Below, piece by piece: positions 23,395 through 35,023 of a DNA stretch of 64,000 bases (positions within the stretch are counted from its first letter, which is position 1; every line of letters starts with the position of its first letter). The position numbers and the translations under genes were made by a program. The notes under the pieces are model-generated. The model saw only the letters and a list, made by a program, of their open reading frames with translations. It had not been told where the DNA came from and did not search any database. Source of the DNA: Anthoceros angustus (taxonomy: Eukaryota; Streptophyta; Anthocerotopsida; Anthocerotales; Anthocerotaceae); contig MU008179.1 of the NCBI GenBank assembly GCA_010909165.1, positions 372,001-436,000 of the forward strand, given 5' to 3'.

Positions 23395-24065
23395 TTAGTT
23401 CACACACAACACTTTACAAGGACACTAATCCTAAACCCATTACTTTACAACGAGGTTCCATTACAAGGGTCGTTGTAAAGGGATAGCTCTTTTACTACGA
23501 ACCCTTTACAACTGGGTTCCTTTACAACAGGGGTCGTTGTAAAGGTTTAACACATTTACAACGACCCCTTTACATCGAGGTTTAAAAGTCCGTTGTAAAG
23601 GGAACGCACCTTGACAACGGACATTTACAACAAGGTACGGCTCTTTATAGAGAACATTGAGTTTAATTAACCGTGGTTACTTAACACCAATCAGTATGGG
23701 GTCATGTAACAACAGTTACTTAATCCTAGTTAGTAAACTATAGTCAAGTAACCTTGATTACTTAACTATAATATATTAACTATGGTTAGTGAAGTTGTAA
23801 AACGCGTTGTAAGTGCATCGTAGTATTGTCCGTCGTAAAGGCGTCCGTTGTAAAGGTTAACCACCATACGGACCACCCAGTTAAGTCGTACAACGTATAC
23901 CAGGACAATACCGTATATAATACAAGGTATAGCCTTCGTATAATTAGTATGAATATTTACTACGGATATTACTAAGGTGTGTTTACTACGAGGGTTTTAC
24001 AACGACCCCTTTACATCGAGGTTTAAAAGTCCGTTGTAATTTCCGTTGTAATTTCCGTTGTAAAA
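23395..24065. repeat. CACTA-1 right subterminal repeats
   Basis: More than a dozen copies of GTTGTAAA and TTTACAAC, in both orientations, up to the right end. A run of CCGTTGTAATTT repeats lies at 24030-24060. Confidence 0.7.
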
Positions 24066-24084
24066 GACCCGCTTCCTAGCGGTG

Positions 24085-24861
24085 AGTTTTCGGTTGCTTA
24101 GGCCCTTGTTCCCCTTGAGGAAGGCCTAAGATTAGCGGAAAGGGCAACCAAGCACATCTTCGGTTATGGAGATCGGTGAAAGCATACAAAACCGTATTCT
24201 CCTCCACCCTTCAATCGACATATGCCGGGGCGTTGTCTTCAACGAAGCTCCTGTCATAGAGCGTCTTTGTGGGAGTTTCAAGCGCAATCGGAGACTCAAG
24301 CCGGCCATCACGGAATTTATCACTACAAAACCAGATTCGTTCATGGGAGGAGAAAGTTCGGATTCTCACACATATCCTGATGACGATAATCACGATGATG
24401 ATGATGACAACCCCGATCCCAGTGCTGGATTCCAACTACCCACTCCAGGTGTTTTCTCTGGTTTTCAACCGGCCTTCATTGATCACAGCCGTGATCCGGC
24501 TCACCGCAATTTAGGCTTGTATCCCCTTGCCCATGAACCGGCAGAACATGCCGATGCTGAGGAGGAGCTGCAAGATAGCGCGGCATTGCCACACTTGTCC
24601 CTTGCACCCGTGCCTCACGGACAGGGAGGCCGTCGCGATGAAGGGCAGGCCCCTGTCCACCGCCTCGACCCAGGACCGGGACGGCATGCAGATGCACACG
24701 CCGATCTCAAGGCCAGGTGTAAAAGAAAAAAAGCAATATGGTAGGCAGTGCACAAGACATGGGCAAACCATATCAAAGCTGGAGAGCGTGGGTGCCGCGA
24801 CCCCCACATGGGCAGACGGGGCGCACTGAAAACGGGCCTGGGTCGCCACCGGCTGCACTTG
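24085..24861 (+). pseudogene. Copia-1 integrase C-terminus and linker
   Basis: Directly after the AGT duplication the sequence continues the integrase frame that stopped at 17780/18966 (FGCLGPC), then FGYGDR, HPSIDICRGVVFNEAP (the conserved Copia integrase C-terminal box) and an acidic linker (PDDDNHDDDDDNPDPS). It is cut at 24861 by Gypsy-1. Confidence 0.75.
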
Positions 24862-27800
24862 TGTGGAGTGTGGATTCGTGTCCAGGGACACCGTGAGGTC
24901 CACATTCACCCTCAATGTCGTTGTAGCCTTAGGATTCGCTCCCAAGGGAATGGTTTGTGCCAAGAGACGCTAACACCTATCGCTACTGCCCTTCACCTAA
25001 GTCAAGACTTACTTGCTATTACCCCCCTTACCTATCTACTCAACCACTACTACCCCCCGAATGGTCTAGCCACCACGGCTCTTATTCCACGACAAATCTC
25101 ATTCCACGACAAATCTCATTCCACGGTGCTCTCACCGGTAGTTGCTTGACCACCGAGGTGGGTCCCACACCCAAACCCTAGCGACTTATTTCCTCCTCCT
25201 CGCTCAACTCCTCCAAAGTCGCCTCCGCATAATAGGGAGCCAACCCCACAGGCGTGGGTGCCGCGGATCCGGCTTTATTCGCACTCCACACTTCATGCAC
25301 ACACACACGATTCCTAGGGACCTAAATTCCACAAATCCTCACGCTCCACACACACACAAAGGCGCCACACTCACACAACTTTACAAGGAGCTGTTCCCCT
25401 TGCATGCCTTCCACCACCGGTTTGGTTTCTTTTGGATTCACACAATTCTCCTTTGCTAGCCTCTCAATTAGTTCCCTTCTCAACCCCTCTCACACCTCGC
25501 GCCAGCGTCTGTTTAGTCACTCCTTCACCCAATCTTCTCCTCTCTCTCTCTCCCTCAACTCGCCGAGCTTCCAACCATCCACTCAACACTTCTCGCAATT
25601 GAACACAACTAGGGACAAGTGTGAAGGAAAGAAGAACCCCAGGCGTCACGAGGCGTTGAGCAAGCTCCGGACCGCCCCGCGCCAATCCCTTGGTTTCCTC
25701 CTCCTTTGTCGGCCAAGATTGCTTTCACCCCTCCTCCCAGTGCGGGCAAGCTCTCGACCACCCCTAGGGCGTCTCGCGCCCACCTCACGATCGGACGTCT
25801 CCAACCAGCCACAGGCGTGGGGATCTCAACCAGTGCTCGGCGTGAGGGACCTAATTCGCCCCTCTTATACATCGGTGGGGCACCACCGGATTTTAGGTCC
25901 TAAGATGGCTATCGCGAAGGGCGCCCACAATTCGGAGCGATCCTAGGTCGGTCGACATCCTAACCAAATTATCTTTAGGTTGCTACCACCTCGGCCCTCG
26001 CTGTCTGCGCGCCCTACCTCGACTTGGCCGTCAGCCTCGTCCTCCATTCTGCCGCCACGAGCTCTCCCGCGCCCGGTCGGACGGGTTCTCCCACACTACT
26101 TCCACCTCACATCGCTGCTGGGCGTCCGAATTTGAGGTGTACCACAGGGCTTCGCATCTTCCGCTGGCCGCCTATTCGAGGATTATTCGGCTCCTCGTCC
26201 ACCCAAGCTGGACCTCCTCCTCGCTCAACTCCTCCAAAGTCGCCTCCGCATAATAGGGAGCCAACCCCCACAGGCGCGGTGGTAGAAGTATGCACTTGGT
26301 CCTCACTTGCGATGGTAGGCCACAGTCCCTCCTATTTCCACACGCACATGGGCGGTGAGGTTAAGCCGCGTTCTCCATTCACATATAGACCGGGCACATA
26401 AGTTTCCTCATCCATGTGCCGTAATATAATAGGACCCCTACTGCGGTGAGGTGCTTACCCCTCCTCCGTAGGCTACACAGTTGCTGGCCTATGTCCTCGC
26501 GGGCGCCACGTCGCATCACTGCGCCCCGGCCCTGCCTGCTTCCGGGTTGGTTGCGCCAATGTCGGTAGCGGTTTCGACTACCGCGGTAGTGGACTCCACG
26601 ACCGTCGTTCGTTCAGCAACCGCGGTAGGTGAGGTTTCGGCTACCTCGGTTGCTGCTTCCTTCCGCTCGGTAGGCCCTTCCGCTACTCGATCGTGGTCAC
26701 GCTACCGCTTCCCTTCCCTTTGTCTTTTACGGCGGCCCGCGTGCCTCATCCGCTCCGCTTATATCGCTCCGCTAGCTTATGGGCCTTTTCCACGAGGCCG
26801 CTTCACGCTCTGGGCTGCAACAACTCCCCTGCATCTCTGGTTCGCCTCGTGGGCATCCTTAATTTGAGCCATGAGTGCTTCCTGCTCGTCATGGCTTGCA
26901 ACTTCTCACAGGCCTGCACAAATCTTCTTGAATCTTGGCCCTTATTTCCTCTAGGTTCCGCTTGTCTTCCTCCGATTGCTTGCGCTTGGCCTCCTCTTCG
27001 TCAAACTGGCCTTCACCACTTCCTCCGTCGCCCCCTGAGCGGTGAGAGCTAAAGCCGCTTGATCCAACAAATGCTTGGGCCCGGATCATCGGCGTGGTCG
27101 GCTCACTGCAAGTCCACTTGTTGTGGCGGCCGCCATCCCTCATCGAGAACTTTCCTCCCCAGGTGCGCACCCTCACCAATTCGGTTGCATCCACCTCTGT
27201 TGCGGTGGAGTCCCTTGAAAATCTCTTCCCATCTTTGAGGAGGGTCCGCCTCGAGGTCGACCCTAAACCCTCGGAGTTGATTCATCATCGCATCCAGTCG
27301 GCAAAATTGTCCTCGGATCGCGCCTCCTCTTGCCACCTCAAGCTGCGTTTGGCTTTCATTTCTGTGGCGGCCCCGGCCGCCATCCCTCGAGAACTTTCCT
27401 CCCAGTGCGCACCCTCACCAATTCGGTTGCATCCACCTCTGTTGCGGTGGAGTCCCTTGAAAATCTCTTCCCATCTTTGAGGAGGGTCCGCCTCGAGGTC
27501 GACCCTAAACCCTCGGAGTTGATTCATCATCGCATCCAGTCGGCAAAATTGTCCTCGGATCGCGCCTCCTCTTCGCCACCTCAAGCTGCGTTTGGCTTTC
27601 ATTTACATGGCGCCCGTTTTCGACACAGTGGGCGCATCCGCTCACCTTTTTGATGCCGCCTTCACCCCGGTCTTCCTCCTTTTCTTTGGTGGGAATTTCC
27701 TTCTCCTCCTCAGGCGCCTGTCGCCACCGACTCCCAGCTATCCGATTTTTCCTCCTTGGGCTCCTCCGCCTTCCATTTCACCTCCCTAACGGCTTCCACA

Positions 27801-29051
27801 TGTGGAGGCTACAATCTCCACCTCTGGCGGGGCAGTTAGCGTAAACATAAAGATGGACGAAATGGTGAGATTAGAGAGGCCGAGGCGGAAATCAAGTTCA
27901 ACCTCTCTTCACACAACTTGAGAGAATTCGCTAATCGATCTTCGCCCCTTGACCACTTCATGAAGGAGCGGCGGCAAGTGGTCGGACAAATAATCACCGC
28001 TTCTTGTCTTTGCGAGGCCAAAACCGGCGGACCCATCAAGCTGCTGTTGCCAAATCCCTCGTCAACGGCCGTTGGGTTCGCGCCCGCTTTAACGGGCGGC
28101 TGCTTTGCCGTGCTTCTTTTCTGGGCGGCTCCATCACCAACCGCCCGCCTCCTCCTTGCCCGCCCATACACCCTTCTAACTCCGGTCCCAATCCTGCGGC
28201 TCTAAATCCCCTTTGGTCTGTTTGGGTGGCGCGCACCTCCCGTCCAGTTCATGTAATTCCACCGCTCTTCCATGAAACCCGGCTCCTTCACAGCTCACTC
28301 GAACTTTCCAATGATCCATGTTCGGCCATTGGGCAAGCACAATTTTGGTGACCTTGGCGCCATCCCTCTCACGGTCTTCTGGTCTCGCGCCCACAACGCC
28401 ACCTCGCTGCGAATTTCACGGAGGTCGGTCTCGGTTCCTACCTCCTCGGCAAGGGCGCGTGCATCGCGCCTTCCTCCTCTGCGTCGCGCCTCGCGATATG
28501 GCGCGGGGGTTGAGCTCCTTCCCGCCTCTCCTCGCGCCTCCTGCGATCACGGTGCCCCGGACACAGCTCCTCGACTTCGTCGCGCTTCAGCCGTCGTCGC
28601 GCTCCGCCGCTCGCTCCCGTCCAGCCGCCGTTGCGCTCCGTTGTTTGAACGGGATTCTGTCATTTCCTAGGGTTAAGTTTCCCAGGTCCCCTACTCCTGT
28701 TCGACCTCTACGACCGCTTCCCCACATCCCAATCCACAACCTCACACTCATTCGGCTACCGCCGCGTCGGTCGACCCCAACTTATAGACTCTAATTATTC
28801 CAAACCCCCCCCCTATCTCACATATATAGACTCTTTTTTAGGGAACATTCCGAGTCCATGGGCCAAGGAACACCAAATTCCGGACCATTTATTTTCTAAC
28901 CTAGGCAATAAAACAAAAAGAACTCCATAGGCCAAGGACATTTTACTATGAATATCCCCAACTCTAATCAATCGACTTATTTTCACACCACTCAAAAAAC
29001 AAAAAATTCACTTGAGGCACATTTTTGAGTTTCGAGACTAGATCGTTTACA
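24862..29051 (-). repeat. Gypsy-1 3' LTR (4.2 kb)
   Basis: Matches 35024-38831 along its full length but is about 380 bases longer. It contains an extra tandem copy of a 241-bp segment (27126-27366 repeated at 27367-27610) and a 61-bp insertion at 25191-25251 that copies 26213-26274. Other differences are mostly small indels. Confidence 0.88.
27126..27610. repeat. 241-bp tandem duplication in Gypsy-1 3' LTR
   Basis: Two copies here against one in the other LTR (37160-37405). GCGGCC is shared at both parental ends of the junction (27126 and 27367). Confidence 0.88.
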
Positions 29052-29063
29052 TACTCCCTTCTC
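29052..29063 (-). promoter_or_regulatory. Gypsy-1 polypurine tract
   Basis: Minus-strand GAGAAGGGAGTA abuts the TG start of the 3' LTR, the expected plus-strand priming site. Confidence 0.75.
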
Positions 29064-29559
29064 ATTTGTTGGCGTCCCGCCAACTTATGTATAATACTTC
29101 TTGACCCTCCACCCATTGACTCGGGTGGTAGTGGAGGTCCACCTTCTTGCGGTTATCGAGCCATTCTTTGAAGACTTGAGAACCCTATATGGCCCCATCC
29201 ATCGAAGGTGGAGCTTGGAAAGTGCATGTACCTATTGTATGCAATGAGGCCAAGTCACAGAATCTACCCACTCTTGCTTCCAATTGTCATGCCATATTTT
29301 CCGTTTCGCTTTGAATATCACGCATGACGCTCAGCCTTCCCTATCCTGTATGTTTAGCGAAGGACCCGGGCGTTCGGTGACTTTCCTCTCGCCATGCGGT
29401 TAGTTTCCTGGATCGCGGTGGGAATTTCAAACTCAATAGGCATTAGGAGAATGGCCGTAGGTGAGGTAGTGGTGTTTGTTGCGTTGTTATTTTCTGCGAT
29501 CCTGTATGCCGGGCGAGTGAAGCTTAAGATCCCGATCGTGCGTATTCCACCGTTAGCTT

Positions 29560-31499
29560 GTTGAGGATCACCGCAAGAGCCCATTCGCCTTTTCCGTTAA
29601 GCCATTTGCCTTGGGATTATAAGGAGTCGTTTTCTGTGTGACGTTGAAGTAGATCGTCATATGAGATATAACCGTTGTGAAATGTGACCCTCTGTCGTGA
29701 CAAGCTCCAAGGGACACCATATCGAGTGATAATCATTAGGAACTGGCCACTACATGAGCATGTCTACTGCGGTGCTTGGGCTTCCACCATACGCGTGCAA
29801 TAGTCGTGGCCACGAGGATGTATTGGTTTTGTCGCGTCCTCGTTTTTTGTATGGGACCAACAAAGTCTATTCCCCATTTCTCGAATGGCGCCGGGCCAAT
29901 ATCGGAACCATTGGCCATTGAGTGGTTGCGACGGTTTCCCAACCCTCGAGCATCGCGTTTAACAAACTCCTAGCATCACGATGCATGGTTTGCCACCGAT
30001 ACCCGTTTCAAGCACCTTCTTGCACGTGATATGTGCGGCAAAATGTCCTCCGCTTCCCCTCGTGCATCTCCGTCGGCTCGGATAACTGCTCCTTGTTACC
30101 CATAACTTTGTCCATCCGGTCCCGACCGTACAGATTGTCGGCTGCATACAACGGACGCGAATAGTGCCTAGCCTTTGGGTTTGAAAGATCCGATGGTATT
30201 TTCCCGTTCCAAGAATTCCATCATCTCCTCGTGAGTGGGCCTTGTGTATCCGTTCTCCCTTCTCATTTCTGCCGAGCCACCATTTACCCTCGCCTTATGG
30301 TTGTGCGCTTCCCCTCTAACTACATGACAGAGCTTCATCGGAAAATCGTCGTTTTGGTCTGTAACCTCCTCTGTTTTCGACCTCGAAATGTAATGCATTC
30401 ACATGTTTACTCCCTCCTCTGGTCTCCACCGTGAGCGTGAATTCTTGCGGAGTAGGATCCATCTTGCTATGCGTCCGGACAAGTCGGTTTGTTTACGGTG
30501 TTTGAGGCGAAGTGGTCCACATGGAAGGCACTCGTGGGATAGCAAATAGTGGCGAAACTTGCGAACCGAGTACACCATCCCTAGCGCCTCCTCTCGGTGG
30601 TGGTATACTTCTTCTGCGTCGTGAGCTGCCTCCTGCATAATAGATTGGATAATCGTGCTTCTTGTCATCCCTTTGGCTTAGAATGGTACCGATTGCATAG
30701 GCGGCGTCTACAAACACGTGGAACTTCTTGCCGGTCGCAGCGTGGGTGTGATCGGTGGTGCGAAGATCATTGAAGGCCTCCTCTCGTTTTGCGTCCATTC
30801 CACTCCTGGTCCTTGCGAAGCAATTACATGCGGGCCTTACGGAGAAATTCTTCACAAACCTTGATAATAGCCTACCATTCCGAGGAATCCCTAAGCTCCT
30901 TGATTGTGGTAGGTGGCTTGAGGCGGTAATGATTTTGACCTTATCCGGTCGACCTCTATCCCCAGCAATCGGTGCCCCAACAAAATACCCTCGGCATGCC
31001 GAAATAACATTTCTCGGGATGTAGACACAATTGTGCTGACACTTCGGACATTTGCGAAGGTGGTTGAGGTGATCTTCGCTGCTCAAACACGCGAAGTCAT
31101 CCGGAAGACCTCCATGAAGTCCCTAAGGTATTCCTTGAAAATCTTGACAATCGCATGAAGGATCCTGCCCTGTTAATCCGAGCACTCCGTTTGTAGGCAT
31201 AGGTTCCCGATCATAGTGAAATTTGGGGCCAATCACTCTCCACGAGATGTGGTGGTTATACCGAATACCCATCCGAGCAGGTAGACCATTCTCCCTGCAA
31301 CTAAGTCCGATGTTGTCTATGAATGGAAGCGGGTAATGGTCTTTTTGGTCACCTTGTTTAACTTCCTCCAATCACAGCGGACCGTATCTTCCCTTACGCT
31401 TTTGGGAACCACCACAATTGGGGCTACCCACTCCGATGTCACAATAGGATATATGGCGTCATAAGTAGAGCTCCAATTGTTCCTTTACCTTGAATACTT
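29560..31499 (-). pseudogene. Gypsy-1 pol: RT, RNase H, integrase
   Basis: Minus-strand order from right to left. RT: EWVAPIVVVPK then KDHYPLPFIDN (31440-31310). The RT-RNase H connection has FHVFVDAAYAIGTILSQ (about 30700) and RNase H has EALGMVYSVRKFRHYLLSHE (about 30590-30530). Integrase: H2C2-like region near 30000, core start EKWGIDFVGPI (about 29880) and YNPKANGLTEKANG (about 29600). Frames change between most blocks, so no functional protein is made. No chromodomain was seen. Confidence 0.78.
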
Positions 31500-33659
31500 T
31501 GGATTTAGCTTGTATTGCGGTATCCGGTGACACGGCTCGAGATCAATCTTGTGCTCCCCACTCCCTCGGTATACCCTTCATGTCGTAACGTCAAAAGCAA
31601 AACGTGGATAAATTCCATGTATTTGTTTCATACCCCTTTCCAAGTCTGCATTCATCCTGTTCGAAAACTTAAGGACCTTGCCGGGCAACACTTCCACATC
31701 CTTGACCTCATCATGCACCCACTCTCTCCACCGGCGGATGTGATGCGAACCCTTCCTCCTTGTCTTGGTTCTCCTTGGCGCATTCCCCATTCCGGAATAG
31801 GTCGTCGAGGTAAAGCGTGAGACACCCTCCTCGCACCCTCGAGTTTGTCGGATCGTCGCTCGGCCACCTCTACTTCTTGTTCCTCGACCTCGTCCGGTCT
31901 CCTCGGTCCGACCACCGGGTTGTCAATTGTGACTCCATAGCACCCTAATAGGTTGATGGAATGGGAATATCTCTCCGTGTCGTCCTCTTCATCGACCACG
32001 AAATATGTGCGAATGGGAATTTCTCCTTCTCATCCTCTCCCAGAGGTATCTTGAGGTGTATCCCTCCGTTTGTGGGTGTCTCCCTGCGTCGTATCTCTGC
32101 TCCAAGTCAAACATATCCTTCCTCCTTAATTTTGGGGTCCCGTCCGGTTTGAATCCCACTTCCTTTCTCGCCCCATTTGAAGGTGCAACGTGCCCCATAC
32201 ATCCATGTGTTAGTCAATGAGAACCTCATACCTGGCGCTTTTTGTTTAATGACCACGTAGTCCATGAGTGCGGAATGGTACCAATATGGGTTAGGACTCC
32301 GTCCTCCCCTCGCCATTTTGGACATGTCCGCCAACACCTTTGATGTATGTTCTATATCGCAACCCAAGCTTAGGCGGTCTCCTCTGTCATGATGTTGACT
32401 CGACCGGAATCTAGCGGCACCTTCTTGATTACACATCCATAATTTCTATCTAGCTCAGACACAGTCCATCATGGCCACCATATTCACATTTGCCTTGGGG
32501 TGGAAAGGTTCCGTCTCTTCTTGGGTTGTGCCGCCTTCAATGCACAGTTCTTTGGCAGCTGATTGTCACGAGAGGCGACGTTATCATGAACTTTTGGTCC
32601 ATGATAGCGTCATAAATTGAAAGGAACACTGTGCTTTTCTCTCCTTGCCAACCCCACCGTCATTTCGGCCGCATGATGGTTTTGATGTTGCGGTCGTTGA
32701 AAACTGGCGTAGGTGGGTCGGTGGTCATGGCCAAAAGGTACGGAGTCTGTTCGATTCTTGTCGGATCATATCCATAACCTTCCCGACATCGGGCGGAAGC
32801 GACTCATCCTTTTTCCTCTTGCGGGTTTTCGCCCCATGTGTCGACTCGAGTCCCTGCCGTCGTCCTTGTTTGCACTTCACCCTCGAATCCGGTCTCTCTC
32901 TAAGGGAGTTACACGTGATGCCATCCGAAATCGCAACCTCGCGTTAAGTGTGGCGTTCGTGCCTTGCTCCCCGTCCGCTGGATTCGCATGCCCTTTTCTT
33001 TTTTCGCTGACTCCCATACCGAGTCCCTCGTCAGATTTTTGTGGTTGGACTTCTCTTCCTTCCCCGCCTGATGAAGACGCCTCTTCCTCCTCACTTGCGG
33101 ACGTTATGGAAGCTCCCACTCCGTTCTTCTTCCTTTTTTTCCCTCGCTCCCCCCTTCTTAGGGTGTCCGCCTTCCTCTCGCTCGCGTCCAGCGCCATCGC
33201 GGAGTTCCGTAATACCCACTATCCACATCCCCAACCCTTCCGGGCTCCTCGGTGCAGCCTCGGAATCCTCCCATACTGACCATGAGCGCATCTTGACTTG
33301 CATTGCGGCAGGCTTTCTTTGTCGGGGGTGGGTCATGGGAGGTTGAGCGATCCTCACTGTTTTCGGTGTCTGGGAGGGCCAGCTGCGTGACTGATTGCTT
33401 GCATCCACACACCTTTCAAAATCACCATTCCCGGCGAGATGCGGAGGGGCATCCAGCAAGATGCGAACCCTCGGCAATTGTAACACCGACGGCACTCATT
33501 TGCGGGGTTCCTTGCCATCGATTGCGAATGCCCATGCCGTGGGTTTCGCAAACTCGAGGTACAAAGTTTTGGTACCCAGAGATCGGTGTTGCCTCTTGAA
33601 TTTGGTATGTATCTTCCAAGCACATCTCCTCATCCTCTTCCTCGTAGCCCGATGGTTGC
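31500..33659 (-). other. Gypsy-1 gag-pol middle, unresolved
   Basis: This stretch should hold the protease and the N-terminal part of RT. Minus-strand frames here are open only in pieces of about 60-110 codons and I could not identify the protease active site. Confidence 0.4.
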
Positions 33660-34640
33660 ACTTTTGTTTGTGGGCAGTTCGACCTCGAGTGCCCTGCTGT
33701 CCACAAGTTGAGCGAAGAGATTCGCCGCTCCGGTAGCAACCCTTCTTCTATCATGGTCCTTGATGGCATTAAGATGGAGTTTCTCCGGTTTGACCATCAT
33801 TTCCTCCATCTTGTTCCTTGTTGCTCCACTTTTTGGCTGTTTCCACCTCTCTTCTCACACTCCGCGTCCTTTCGTGCATATAGCGGCTCCTTCCCTTTTG
33901 CACGTCTTGTTTCCCGATCATTTTTCCCTTCTTCCTTCTATCCCTTGATTCGCTCACCTTCGGCGAATTCTCCTCCGAATCCTCATTGGTCTCCTCTTGG
34001 TGGAGCTACCGAGTCGGTTGAAAACTATCCTCCTCCAGCGGCATCGAGGAGAATAGTACTTCTTCTTCTTTTGTATTTCTTTTTGTCCTTCCGTGCGCCC
34101 TTGTTGAGTTCTTCTTCTCTTCCGCGTTGGACTCCTCATAGTTCGAGCGGCTTTAATCGATCCAAATCTTTCTCGGCTGGACGCGTGCCTTCCCATCTCG
34201 CGCCCAATCCTCTTGCAAACCATGAATGGCCATTAGCTCAGTGCGGACCGGCCCGATCCGTGTGTGGAACCTTTCCACATAAGCTGCGGGGTCTCCTTCT
34301 TCCCTCTCCGCAATCCCTCCAACTTGGACAGACATATCCTTCCACATCGACCCCTCACAGATCTTTCACAAAAGCTCTCTTGAGGCCCCAAAGTAGGCGG
34401 GGTGTGGAAGAAGCTATGTACTCCGCTTGTACCACTTGGCCGCGCTCCGTAAGACTCCATAAAGCAGTGGGCACGATCGCATCCTCACGGTTGGCAAGCG
34501 TCAGCTCAAAACGCTCGACAAACTCGTCGGGATCCTCATGGCCCTTCTTTTCTCCATACAGCGGGTAAGATTGCTTAGTAGTAACGACGAGATCGCCATA
34601 ACTACCGGGTAGTACTTTCAAAATCGGTAGTTGGGCCACT
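33660..34640 (-). pseudogene. Gypsy-1 gag remnant
   Basis: Minus-strand fragments carry gag capsid-like segments (DPDEFVERFELTLANRED near 34500, GDPAAYVERFHTRIGPVRTE near 34280). A zinc-knuckle remnant ending GHSRSNCPQTK (about 33700) has its CGQQG part one base out of frame. At least two frame changes separate the pieces. Confidence 0.7.
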
Positions 34641-35002
34641 AAATGCGGGTGACCTCTACATTCACGAAGTTGTTGGCTGCGGCGGATCTAGGCAATGGGC
34701 GAGATCAAAAGACAAGGTGGAATCGGGTACCGGCCCTTGTACCGCTCGTAGTCGAGTTGGGAATCGAATCCGTTAAGATCCGATCCCTAGTTCCGAGTTG
34801 ACTCCTGCCCCCTTCCTCGTCCAAAGTGTGATCTCCGCGTGCTCTCCTCGTAACTCTCGCAATCTTTCCGCTTGGCGTTGCCGTCTTGCGAGCGTTTCCC
34901 CAGTCGGATCGAATCGCTTGTCTCCACCCGAGGCATCCATCAATCTAGTAATGCTAGACTCTCGTAAGCTAGGTTAGTCCTTCCTCGTCCTTGACGATTC
35001 CA

Positions 35003-35020
35003 TTCCCGGCAGCGGCGCCA
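35003..35020 (-). promoter_or_regulatory. Gypsy-1 primer binding site
   Basis: TGGCGCCGCTGCCGGGAA begins with the TGG that pairs with tRNA 3' CCA and lies three bases inside the 5' LTR. TGGCGCC-type sites are common in plant Gypsy elements; I do not assign the tRNA. Confidence 0.75.
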
Positions 35021-35023
35021 AAA

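Larger units (their letters stand above)
17781..24084 (+). mobile_element. CACTA-1 DNA transposon
   Basis: The left end CACTACTAGGAAAACGGGTC (17781, repeated at 18967 by the tandem duplication) pairs with the right end TAAAAGACCC..CTTCCTAGCGGTG finishing at 24084, an inverted copy with two small defects. The 3-bp target AGT is duplicated (17778-17780, 18964-18966 and 24085-24087), as expected for the CACTA/En-Spm superfamily. The element splits a Copia integrase reading frame that resumes after 24087. Dense GTTGTAAA/TTTACAAC subterminal repeats flank both ends. No transposase could be recognised, so it is probably non-autonomous or badly decayed. Confidence 0.82.

Noticed and set aside
28272-28794. 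Plus-strand Arg/Pro/Ser-rich frames in the Gypsy LTRs
   Set aside because: Antisense to the element, composed of low-complexity GC-rich sequence, and not kept between the two LTRs.
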